Shown here: in pieces, positions 41,053-49,679 of the stretch | Layout: every line of letters begins with the position of its first letter | Position numbering within the stretch: position 1 is the first letter of the stretch | From: Singulisphaera sp. GP187 | Lineage (GTDB): Bacteria; Planctomycetota; Phycisphaerae; Phycisphaerales; SM1A02 | Direction of reading: 5' to 3' | Assembly (NCBI GenBank): GCA_945862215.1 | Contig: CAMAXY010000015.1 | Location: forward strand, 1 to 50,776 | DNA length: 50,776 nucleotides | Made by a program: the position numbers and the translations under genes | The notes under the pieces: generated by a model | What the model was told of the DNA's origin: nothing | The model's input: only the letters and a program-made list of their open reading frames with translations | Database searches by the model: none

Positions 41053-41892
41053 TTACCACGATGCAAGAAGAATCGTCAGATCGGTGCCATCAACAATGCC
41101 ATTTCGATTGATGTCCGCTGTCGGATTGCTTGAATTCCAAGCGCCAAGCAAGATCGCAAGATCGACTCCATTGACAACGCCGTCATTATTCAGATCTGCT
41201 GGATTAGCTGCTGGCGGATTGAATGTCACGATCAACTGCGGATTATTCACGCTCGCTTGGCGAGATTCAAAGCGCTTGACCGACTGAAGCGTGACTTCGT
41301 TGCCTAGGACGCCCCACCCAAAGTTTGTTGTTGGCTGATTCACCCATTCTTGAACATCCTCCACCATTCGAGCGGACGATCCCCAGACATACCACGCGAC
41401 GCCAGTGACATTGGTTGAAGCCGATGCGACGGAACTGAATTGTCCTCCTGGAGTGGGCCAAGGCGACGAGGGATAAAATCGATTGATCCATGTTGAGTCG
41501 CCTGGTTGTGCGGGCGCGCCACCACCGCCGAATCCGAATGATGCTCCTTCGCCCCAAGACAACGTTGATCTGTTGAGAGAGACTGTGTACGTCCCTCCTT
41601 GCGATTGGCTCATATAAAGTTTCAACTGCACACTCGTGATAACTGAACCCGCAGGAATAGATTGGAAATCAAATTGGATAAGCCCGCGTCGCAAAAATGC
41701 GCCGCCTTGATCTCCCACGCGTCCTGCATAGATGTTGTACGCAGCACCAAGTGCAAGTTGGCTTGAATTGTCTGAAATGAGCGTGGAATCTTTTACGCTG
41801 CCGAGGGTGATGGTTGTTGCGTGAGCGTTCAACCCAAAGCACATCAATGAGGTGGTCGCCAAACATATCGAACGAAAACAGAATCGTTTCAT
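41053..41892 (-). CDS. Secreted DNRLRE-domain protein with C-terminal dockerin-like domain
   Basis: This 279-residue protein has a signal peptide (about 1-23) and a DNRLRE-like beta-sandwich (about 24-225). The latter includes DSTLISDNSSQLALG, RGLIQFDFQSIPAG and the typical NFGWGVLGNE strand. At 231-279 two dockerin-like calcium-loop repeats follow (DLNNDGVVNGVDLAILLGAW and DINRNGIVDGTDLTILLASW). DNRLRE domains occur in secreted enzymes and adhesins with varied partners. The start codon forms ATGA with the metalloprotease gene upstream. No cohesin is visible to receive the dockerin. Confidence 0.88.
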   Translation of the reverse strand: MKRFCFRSICLATTSLMCFGLNAHATTITLGSVKDSTLISDNSSQLALGAAYNIYAGRVGDQGGAFLRRGLIQFDFQSIPAGSVITSVQLKLYMSQSQGGTYTVSLNRSTLSWGEGASFGFGGGGAPAQPGDSTWINRFYPSSPWPTPGGQFSSVASASTNVTGVAWYVWGSSARMVEDVQEWVNQPTTNFGWGVLGNEVTLQSVKRFESRQASVNNPQLIVTFNPPAANPADLNNDGVVNGVDLAILLGAWNSSNPTADINRNGIVDGTDLTILLASW

Positions 41893-44216
41893 CCAGTCCA
41901 CCCCGATAGCAATGCCGCGAGATCAGGACCGCCAACTGACCCGTCGAAATTCAAGTCGCCGAGGCCACTCCCGCCCCAATTCGCAATCATCACTGTAAGG
42001 TCAAGTCCATTGACAATACTGTCTCCATTGATGTCAGCGCGGAAAATAACTCGAGCAGTGACAATGATCGAAACACTCTTCTCGACAAACGAACCACCAG
42101 AGTCCGTCCCGCGCAAAGTGATCAGATGTGTTCCAGGATTGAGCGTTGAAACCAGAATTTGCCGACCAGTTCCGATTGCGCCTGTGATCGACGAAGTCCA
42201 AGTGAAAGCAGTATTAGGCAAGAACTGATCTTCCAAATCCCAACCAGATGCGTGCAACAAGATCGATGCGCCGAAGGGATATGACTGACTGGCATTGGGG
42301 GAAATCAGATGAATGTCTGGCGCATTGATCAGCCAAGAATTCGACCACTGCGAATCTCCTGCGATCGATCCTTCGTCGAGCACTTTTGACCCAGATCTAT
42401 CCAGGCCAAAATGACCTATAGAAGTAGGCATTTCCGCATCAACCACATTCAATCCATCAGTTACACGAACCTTGACAATCCCCTGCCCATTCTTTGCGAC
42501 TGGGATATCGGAAAGTGCAAATTTCATTGATGATCCGCGCTGATTCACTCCCATCGCAGACCAAGATTGACCGCCATCGCAACTCAGCAAGATGTCCGCA
42601 GAAAGTGCATCACCATCCGCATCGGTTGCATCCCAGAAAAGTTCGACGAATGGACCAGTGCCACTATGACTCGCGACTCTCACACCGTCGATCAATCGAC
42701 TTCCAAGGCTGGCGATGTCTGGCGCAGATGCAGTGCGCGTTCGAGTCGCCAGCAAATTGCCGCTCTTCAAATCACGCAACTCGATCCGAGCAGGTTCTTG
42801 ATTCGCAACTGCCGCAGGAATTAGAATCGAAACTGCAGAGATGTCGTGAAGATGCGGTCGACCATTCACGCACTCTGCGCATGACTCACGAGTCGTTGCG
42901 GATTTCCATCGCACGCTCGAAAGTAACTCTCCTCCTGCTGCGAATGATTGCAACAATACATCGCCTTGCGCATCATCTGCTGTGGGCGAAGCGAGATCAA
43001 TTTGATTGACAGGGAACAATTCAATTCGACTTGGTTTGCGACCGAACTGATGTTGATACGCACCGCTGATTTGTAGAACACGCTGCGCATCGGATGCGGG
43101 ATTTTCTCCACCACCTGGTGGAGCAAACGCCGTGCACTGCGAACGAGTATCGGTGAGGCAATCGAGATAGGTTCCAGAATCAACCCACGCAACATTGGTC
43201 AACTGACCTGCGACCATAACGTCGTACTGAGTTGTTGCATGAGTCTGACCAAGACTCAGAGGAGTTACCAAATGATGTTCCACATCGAACCCAACAGTTG
43301 TAATCGCATTGGTGGTGTGGCTTCGCCCCCAACAATGGCCAATTTCATGGGCAAATGTGCGCTGAAAACGCGTCGACTCTGTATTACCGAATGCTGCGTC
43401 ACCCGGTACTCCGTTCGCCGCACCATTGCCACTGTAAGGATTTCCTGGCAGCCAACCATAGATGAACTCTGGCCGCGCATAACCCGCGGTCGGAATCGTT
43501 GTCAGGCGAATGGTTCGAAGCGACGTAAGAAGTGATGTCTCGCTGGTATTGATGTCTGTTGTCCAAGTCAACGGGCCCAGCGGAGACCGGTGATAATTCA
43601 ACTCCGCCACCGCGTAGATGCCGCGCATAAATGCGTCGCCAATGCCAGGCTCGATGGTCGCTGCAACCGGTTGCCCGCCACCTGGTGTGTAGTTCACCGA
43701 AACATAAGCGACATCGAGCGTCTTACGACAAGAGAACACTTTGTTGCTCAAGACAAAGAGATTATTTGTTTCATTGGATTCCGCAACCTTATTCAGCGGA
43801 TCAAGCACGACCTCGAAATCAACATCGGTGCTGACTGGTGCAACGATCGTGAAATTGATCGTGTCATTGACATTGAAAACATTCGGCGTGATCGGCGCAG
43901 TGATCGGACCGTTCCGTGAGAAGAATGGAGAACCCGCCATTTGCTGACCGCCGACATAGACGCGCAGAACAGCATCAACATTTGATTGCGATACGGTTTG
44001 GCCCGTCACAGCAACCTTGACTCTGACCATCGTCGAACGACCAGCGACCAATGTCGTCGTGCCGAATTGAGCTCCTTGGGTCAGGTCAACGCTTGTCACT
44101 GCAAGATCGCCAGCTATTGCGCTGGTGGCTAAAACAGTCGAAACGAGTGCGGTTGCGATCACATGAAATCGCAGACAAAGTGTCGAGTGGAAAAAGCAGC
44201 TTGCGGTATGAGTCAT
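41889..44216 (-). CDS. Secreted metzincin-like zinc metalloprotease with CARDB and dockerin-like domains
   Basis: This 775-residue protein has a signal region (about 15-36) and a CARDB-like Ig domain (about 37-160, with the diagnostic VAESNETNN). A protease domain carries HEIGHCWGRSH (290-300), an exact H-E-x-x-H-x-x-G-x-x-H metzincin zinc site, followed about 40 residues later by QYDVMVAG, a plausible Met-turn. Two Ig/Kelch-like beta modules come next and a dockerin-like pair ends the chain (about 725-775). It should be an extracellular peptidase. The substrate is unknown, and the exact metzincin subfamily is not clear from sequence alone. Confidence 0.85.
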   Translation of the reverse strand: MTHTASCFFHSTLCLRFHVIATALVSTVLATSAIAGDLAVTSVDLTQGAQFGTTTLVAGRSTMVRVKVAVTGQTVSQSNVDAVLRVYVGGQQMAGSPFFSRNGPITAPITPNVFNVNDTINFTIVAPVSTDVDFEVVLDPLNKVAESNETNNLFVLSNKVFSCRKTLDVAYVSVNYTPGGGQPVAATIEPGIGDAFMRGIYAVAELNYHRSPLGPLTWTTDINTSETSLLTSLRTIRLTTIPTAGYARPEFIYGWLPGNPYSGNGAANGVPGDAAFGNTESTRFQRTFAHEIGHCWGRSHTTNAITTVGFDVEHHLVTPLSLGQTHATTQYDVMVAGQLTNVAWVDSGTYLDCLTDTRSQCTAFAPPGGGENPASDAQRVLQISGAYQHQFGRKPSRIELFPVNQIDLASPTADDAQGDVLLQSFAAGGELLSSVRWKSATTRESCAECVNGRPHLHDISAVSILIPAAVANQEPARIELRDLKSGNLLATRTRTASAPDIASLGSRLIDGVRVASHSGTGPFVELFWDATDADGDALSADILLSCDGGQSWSAMGVNQRGSSMKFALSDIPVAKNGQGIVKVRVTDGLNVVDAEMPTSIGHFGLDRSGSKVLDEGSIAGDSQWSNSWLINAPDIHLISPNASQSYPFGASILLHASGWDLEDQFLPNTAFTWTSSITGAIGTGRQILVSTLNPGTHLITLRGTDSGGSFVEKSVSIIVTARVIFRADINGDSIVNGLDLTVMIANWGGSGLGDLNFDGSVGGPDLAALLSGWTG

Positions 44217-44245
44217 AATTTAATTTCATAAAAAAAGCGCAAATT

Positions 44246-46087
44246 TTAGCCCCAATTTCCCAACAAGGTTGCCAAGTCGAGACCATCGACAACGCCAGAC
44301 AAATTGATGTCGGCTGATCCAGGACCGCCCCACTGCGCCAGCAAGCTTGCAAGGTCAGTTGCATTGACAATTCCATCGCCATTGATGTCGCCTTGTCGTG
44401 GTGCGGACCCAACCGTGATTGCGATTGTGAAACTCAAAGTCGTATCGCCTTCGCCGGGAATGTTCTCATCGCTCGTCAGCAAAGTCCCGTTGACATTTGT
44501 AAGCCCAACTGGAAGTCCAACTGGATTCACACGCAGACGCAGAATCCCAGGCGTTGCCATAATCGACTGTGGCAAAGACCCAACAACCGAAACTGAAGAG
44601 CCTGTGGGCAACTGAACAAAATCCGCGTCGAGCATTGCTTGCAGAGTCCCCCATCCAACATTATGCAAAGGGACATCAACATTTACAACACCACTCCCAA
44701 CTGGAATCGCGACCGGAACGGTGATGGTCGTCACGATCGAAGTCGGTTGCCAAGATGGCTTTGCGCGTGAGACGATCGAACATTCGGCGGGCATTACAAT
44801 TGCAGCATTTTGCGCGCCTTCGGAAGAACTTGTGGCTTGCGCTTCGACTGCAAAAAGACCAATCGTTCCAGTATTCAATTGCAAATTCACCGTCGCAACA
44901 GCTGGTGAGAGTGGCGCAATTCCACTGAAGTTGCCTGTCAGACGATTTGTTCCTGTCACGACATAATCAAGTTCATCCGAGCCAAGTGGAGTGACGACCG
45001 CCGCGACATTCTTTACTTGAACTTGCGCTATCACGGATGATCCTTGGATGACGCGCGGTGGGAATGCAAGCAGCGTCGCGGACATCACTGCGGGAACTTG
45101 ATAATCCACAATAACTGGAATGTGATCAGATGCATTGAAGATTGCGAGCGCAAGTGCATTTGAACGAGCTGACTCTCCAGGATAATACGAATTTCCATTC
45201 GTATTGATCGCGAGATTGTAATGCAGGCCGTCGTTGCCAAAGGATCGATATGTCCCAGAAATCATGCTGATTCCTTCACCATCTGTGACCCCAGCAGTCG
45301 CGAGATGAAGATCAAATCGATCATCCATACCACCGCCAACGAGTGATCCACTTATGTCCCGAGGACTTTGAGTGTGAACGATTGCGCGCGAACTTCCGCT
45401 CCACGAACCAGTTCCAAGAGCGTCGAAAGCTTGCGCATTTCCACCTGCCAAGAAAGCGAGATATGCAGGCTCTGTATTGTTGTAAACATTAAAGTCGCCG
45501 ACGAAAATTGCGCGCACTCCAGCACCGAGCGCATCCGCGTTTGCACGTACGGCGAGCGCGCCTGTTTGGCGATCCGTTTCAGATCCAACCGAGGCTTTTA
45601 AATGCAAGCTGTACGCATACAACTGAGCCGCAGTCGAGCTGTATCCATTCAATCGAAAAAGCCAGCGATCTGCGTTGCGACTCGCACCTGTAAAAATGTC
45701 CGCGTGTGCCGCCGTCGTCTCCGAAATAGTTTGGACCCGGTAAAAGGCGCACTGGGATCCTGCTGCGCTGTCTTCGGTTCCCGAAGTGGTGAAGGTCGCA
45801 CGGCTATAAGTGGTTCCCGCGGGAGCTGCTGCGTTGACCAAAGACTGCAATTCGGCCACAGTGCTCGAACTGACCTCTTGAAAAATGAAAATATCAACAG
45901 GCTTGGCCCAACCTGCTTTGTTATCGGAATGAGCGGCGGTAAGCACCTGCTGAAAAGCTGGACCATCGCCCCCCATATGGGCACAATTGTAATTCACTAT
46001 GCGCAGCTGCCCAAAAACAGGAGTTGCCAAAGGGAGAGCCATAAAAGCCACAGCGAACACCGTGGTAGTTCGTGATGCGAAACTCAT
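44246..46087 (-). CDS. Secreted endonuclease/exonuclease/phosphatase-family protein with dockerin-like domain
   Basis: This 613-residue protein has a signal peptide (about 1-26) and an EEP domain (about 28-330). The EEP motifs are VNYNCAHMGGDG, FQEV with Glu71, His162 in YSLHLKAS, VGDFN (196-200) and SDHIPV with Asp321/His322. These are the metal and catalytic residues of DNase I-like enzymes. Beta-sandwich modules span about 335-560 and a dockerin-like pair (GDINGDGIVNATDLASLLAQ and DINLSGVVDGLDLATLLGNW) ends the chain. It may hydrolyse extracellular DNA or sugar phosphates. First gene of the minus-strand surface-protein run, and divergent from the M16 genes. Confidence 0.88.
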   Translation of the reverse strand: MSFASRTTTVFAVAFMALPLATPVFGQLRIVNYNCAHMGGDGPAFQQVLTAAHSDNKAGWAKPVDIFIFQEVSSSTVAELQSLVNAAAPAGTTYSRATFTTSGTEDSAAGSQCAFYRVQTISETTAAHADIFTGASRNADRWLFRLNGYSSTAAQLYAYSLHLKASVGSETDRQTGALAVRANADALGAGVRAIFVGDFNVYNNTEPAYLAFLAGGNAQAFDALGTGSWSGSSRAIVHTQSPRDISGSLVGGGMDDRFDLHLATAGVTDGEGISMISGTYRSFGNDGLHYNLAINTNGNSYYPGESARSNALALAIFNASDHIPVIVDYQVPAVMSATLLAFPPRVIQGSSVIAQVQVKNVAAVVTPLGSDELDYVVTGTNRLTGNFSGIAPLSPAVATVNLQLNTGTIGLFAVEAQATSSSEGAQNAAIVMPAECSIVSRAKPSWQPTSIVTTITVPVAIPVGSGVVNVDVPLHNVGWGTLQAMLDADFVQLPTGSSVSVVGSLPQSIMATPGILRLRVNPVGLPVGLTNVNGTLLTSDENIPGEGDTTLSFTIAITVGSAPRQGDINGDGIVNATDLASLLAQWGGPGSADINLSGVVDGLDLATLLGNWG

Positions 46088-46108
46088 AAAGGGAACATAG
46101 CCCCAAAA

Positions 46109-46148
46109 TTCACTTCGTGAAGCAAATTCTTCAAAATTCGCCTATAAA
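46109..46148 (+). promoter_or_regulatory. Possible promoter/operator region before the M16 operon
   Basis: In the 87-bp divergent gap, TATAAA (46143-46148) could be a -10 for the + strand M16 genes, but I see no matching -35. The small palindrome TTCAC-TTC-GTGAA (46109-46121) could be an operator. Both are weak evidence. Confidence 0.3.
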
Positions 46149-46174
46149 TATATCCCCCCCAACTGGAGAAACCT

Positions 46175-48088
46175 ATGAAATTGACCTTCGGAACTATTTT
46201 CGCACTCGTCGCCGCTGCTTTGACCGCACTTCCTGCTCAGGCGCAGCAACTGACCCCTGAGATATTCACCCTTGAAAACGGGATGAAGTTTGTTCTCATC
46301 CCACGGACCGACGAGCCAAACACTATTTCGGCTGGCTGGCTTGCCAAAGTCGGAAGCGCGAACGAACGCCCTGGCATTACCGGCATTTCTCACTTCTTCG
46401 AGCACATTATGTTCAAAGGGACCAACACAATCGGAACCGGCGACGCGAAGAAGGACGCTGAATTCCGTGCCAAGCAAAAGGCGCTTCGGGATGCGATGAA
46501 TCAGTATGTGTGGACCACTCAGTATCAACGGTTTTTTCTAGGAGAAATTGATGATCCGTGGAATGCCGCCAATGACACGCCAGCATTGGCGAAGATGCGA
46601 TCTGACCTCAAGACTTCGATGGACAGTCAACAAGGCCGAGTCAACACGACTGCGCTTTCTGCACTGAAAACAGAATTGGGAAAGATCGATGCAAAGTCTG
46701 CAGATGGCGCGAAGAAAACCGAAGAGGTCAAAGCACAGATCGCTGCGCTCGAAGCGGATCAGAAAAAGATTGGTTCGATTATCAAAGACGAATTCGATCA
46801 GATTTATACAAAGAGTGGCGGAAGTCGAATGAACGCATTCACTTCGTACGACCTGACATTCTATTTCATCACAGTCCCAAGTAATAAGTTTGAACTCTGG
46901 TGCTGGATGGAAAGCGACCGCTTGAATGACAGTGTTTTCCGGGAGTTTTATAGCGAACGCGATGTGGTGCATGAAGAACGCCGCCTGCGAACTGAAAGCA
47001 CGCCAACTGGCGCTTTCCAAGAACAATTCGATGCGATGTTCTGGATGTCCAGCGGATATTCATGGCCTGTCATCGGATGGACGAGTGATCTGAATTCATA
47101 CACGATGGATGAGGCGATGAAGTATTGGAACATTTATTACCGCCCAAATAATCTCGTTGGATTTATCGTTGGAGATTTCAAGCCCGCCGAGATCAAGCCG
47201 CAGATCGAGTCGTACTTTTCCAGGCTGCAAGCTGGGACGACTCCTCCACCGGCAATCATCACACTCGAAGCCAAGCAGATGGCCGAACAACGAATGAATG
47301 CGCAAGCTGATTGCCAACCGCAAGTCGAGATTCGATATCACACAGTTCCATTTCGCCACGCAGATTCATATCCGCTGGACATGATGTCGCAGATCCTCAA
47401 CGGTCGAACGGGTCGTTTGTACAAGTCGATGGTTGAAGGAACGCAGATCGCTTCGAGCACTTCGGCTCAGCAAGACAGTCGCAAGACCGCTGGATTCTTC
47501 GCCTTCAGCGCAGAAACCAAAGGTGAGGGAACGCCTTCGCAATTGGAGCAAGAGTGGTACACGCAATTGAAGCGCCTGCAAGACGAACCTGTCACCGAAA
47601 ACGAATTGCAGAAAGTGAAGAATCAAGTTGCAGCCGATTCTTATCGAGGATTGCAGGCAAATTTCCGGCTTCTCGTCGGAATGGCGTATTCCGAAGCACT
47701 CGGTGGTTGGGAAGAAATCAACGAAAGCCCAAAGAAACTACAAGCCGTGACCGCTGCAGATATTCAGCGCGTAGCCCGCAAGTATTTCGATGTCTCAAAT
47801 CGATCTGTTGCAACATTCATGCGCAATGCAACTGCAGCAAGTGGTGCTGATGCTGCGGTCGAGGATCCAGAGATTGCAAAGCTTCCTGCTCCAATGCAGG
47901 CACGTGCAAAGCAGATGGTTGCACAACTCATGAAGGAAACTGATCTCAAGGGACTGCAAGAAGGCATGACCCAAATGGAGGCGCAGGCGGCTCAAGTGCC
48001 TCCTCAAATGAAACCCATGATCGATTTCATGCTTCGTAAAATGCGCGAGCGCATTTCGCAACTTGAAACTGCTGGAGGTGCAAAGTGA
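46175..48088 (+). CDS. M16-family zinc peptidase, catalytic subunit
   Basis: This 637-residue secreted protein has a signal peptide (about 1-24) and an M16 N-terminal domain. The inverted zinc motif is HFFEH (73-77: H73, E76, H77), and the distal Glu region is SERDVVHEERRLRTES. Between them is an insertion of over 100 residues rich in Lys, Ala and Glu (about 88-205). The C-terminal M16 domain and a Met/Gln-rich tail follow. M16 proteins of this kind work as pairs with a non-catalytic partner in the periplasm, as in the next gene. GGAG lies 7 bases upstream of the ATG. Confidence 0.93.
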   Translation: MKLTFGTIFALVAAALTALPAQAQQLTPEIFTLENGMKFVLIPRTDEPNTISAGWLAKVGSANERPGITGISHFFEHIMFKGTNTIGTGDAKKDAEFRAKQKALRDAMNQYVWTTQYQRFFLGEIDDPWNAANDTPALAKMRSDLKTSMDSQQGRVNTTALSALKTELGKIDAKSADGAKKTEEVKAQIAALEADQKKIGSIIKDEFDQIYTKSGGSRMNAFTSYDLTFYFITVPSNKFELWCWMESDRLNDSVFREFYSERDVVHEERRLRTESTPTGAFQEQFDAMFWMSSGYSWPVIGWTSDLNSYTMDEAMKYWNIYYRPNNLVGFIVGDFKPAEIKPQIESYFSRLQAGTTPPPAIITLEAKQMAEQRMNAQADCQPQVEIRYHTVPFRHADSYPLDMMSQILNGRTGRLYKSMVEGTQIASSTSAQQDSRKTAGFFAFSAETKGEGTPSQLEQEWYTQLKRLQDEPVTENELQKVKNQVAADSYRGLQANFRLLVGMAYSEALGGWEEINESPKKLQAVTAADIQRVARKYFDVSNRSVATFMRNATAASGADAAVEDPEIAKLPAPMQARAKQMVAQLMKETDLKGLQEGMTQMEAQAAQVPPQMKPMIDFMLRKMRERISQLETAGGAK

Positions 48089-48129
48089 ATTTGACCAAGA
48101 CTCCATCGAACATCAAACAGGAGACAAAC

Positions 48130-49662
48130 ATGAACATCATCAAGAACTCATTGACCATTATCCTCACTGCTTCATTCGCAACGAGCGCATTCGCTGGGGC
48201 GACCATTCCCCCACGCCCTGAAACCATCACCTATCCGCCGTTGACTTTCACCCCGCCAAAGGCGAGTGAATATCGAACGACACTATCTGATGGAACAACT
48301 GTTTTTATGCTGCCAACGCGCGAGTTTCCGCTCATAAATTTGACCATCACCTGCATGGGCGGAGCGGATCTTGATCCTGCCGATCGTGCTGGATTGGCAT
48401 CAATGACTGGAGCAATGATGCGCAGTGGCGGAAGCGACACGATGAGCGCAGATCAAGTGAATGAGAATCTTGAATTCATGGCAACCAATCTCAGTATTCG
48501 CGGCGGCGACTGGAATAGTTCTGCATCGATTGACTGCCTCAAGTCAAATTTCGATGCGAGCTTGGCGATTCTCATCGACCTCCTGAAGAATCCTGGATTT
48601 GATGAAGCGAAATTCAAGATTGCCAAAGGCGATGCGATGGAAGGACTCAAGCAACGTAATGATGATGCTGCTTCTATCAGTGCGCGCGAATGGGGATATC
48701 TCGCTTATGGAGAGGACCACTTCGAATCTCGCCAACCAACTGGCGCAGGTCTCGAGGCGCTGACCGATGACGAAATGGAAGATATGGCTGCGAAGATTTT
48801 TCATCCTGGCAACATGATCATCTCGATTTATGGCGACTTCGATCCCAAGACGATGCCTGCGACTCTTGAAAAGGCGTTGGCAGGTTGGGCGAAAGGCCCA
48901 AAAGTTGCGCCGCCAACTGCCCCGACTCACCAAATGAAACCAGGCGTTTATTTCGTAGAGAAAGATATTCCCCAAGGAAAAGTCACAATCGGATTGCGCT
49001 CAATTCAGCGTGAAAATCCAGACTTTTATGCATACACAGTGATGAATGAAATTCTTGGCGGTGGCGGATTCTCCAGTCGCGTCATGCAGCGCGTTCGAAG
49101 CGACGAAGGCCTGGCGTACAGCGCAGGAACTGGATTCCGCGCGGGTGCTTTCTATCCCGGAATTTTCCGCGCCGCATACGAAAGCAAGAGTCCGACTGTG
49201 GCGCTCGCCGCGAAGTTGATATTCGAAGAATTTGATCGAATGCGCACAACACTTGTGAGCGCATCAGAACTCGAAACAGCGAAGAATTCTTTTATCGAAA
49301 CATTCCCTTCGACCTTTGCTTCCAAAGCAGGAATGCTTGGCGTTTTCGTAAGCGACGAATGGACGAACCGACCTGCGGGATACTGGGAAAATTATCGCGA
49401 GAAGATTCGCGCTGTGACTCCACAGGACATCCAAATGGTCGCACAGAAATATCTCGTGCCTTCAAATATGACAATTCTTGTTGTTGGCAAGTGGTCAGAT
49501 ATTTCCAAGGGAGATGCGCAAGGCCGAGCAACGATGGAGCAGTTCAATGAAAAATTCGGTCCCGCAATCCAATTGCCGATGCGCGATCCAATTTCGCTGA
49601 AGCCGATTGCAACGTCTGCTTCTGCCCAACCTGCAGCCCAGCCTGCAGCAACTGGAGGTTGA
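48130..49662 (+). CDS. M16-family non-catalytic partner subunit
   Basis: I chose ATG 48130 because AGGAG sits 7 bases before it and the product then begins with a signal peptide (MNIIKNSLTIILTASFATSA). A GTG at 48085 overlapping the previous stop is an alternative. The 510-residue protein has the M16 fold throughout. It lacks the HxxEH motif: the equivalent stretch is GLASMTGAMMRSGG. The C-terminal domain is well kept (NEILGGGGFSSRVMQRVR and GLAYSAGTGFRAGAFYPG). It should complete the clam-shell chamber with the active subunit. A short, Ala/Gln-rich tail ends it. Confidence 0.93.
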   Translation: MNIIKNSLTIILTASFATSAFAGATIPPRPETITYPPLTFTPPKASEYRTTLSDGTTVFMLPTREFPLINLTITCMGGADLDPADRAGLASMTGAMMRSGGSDTMSADQVNENLEFMATNLSIRGGDWNSSASIDCLKSNFDASLAILIDLLKNPGFDEAKFKIAKGDAMEGLKQRNDDAASISAREWGYLAYGEDHFESRQPTGAGLEALTDDEMEDMAAKIFHPGNMIISIYGDFDPKTMPATLEKALAGWAKGPKVAPPTAPTHQMKPGVYFVEKDIPQGKVTIGLRSIQRENPDFYAYTVMNEILGGGGFSSRVMQRVRSDEGLAYSAGTGFRAGAFYPGIFRAAYESKSPTVALAAKLIFEEFDRMRTTLVSASELETAKNSFIETFPSTFASKAGMLGVFVSDEWTNRPAGYWENYREKIRAVTPQDIQMVAQKYLVPSNMTILVVGKWSDISKGDAQGRATMEQFNEKFGPAIQLPMRDPISLKPIATSASAQPAAQPAATGG

Positions 49663-49679
49663 GCCAGCATTCGGTTTGA

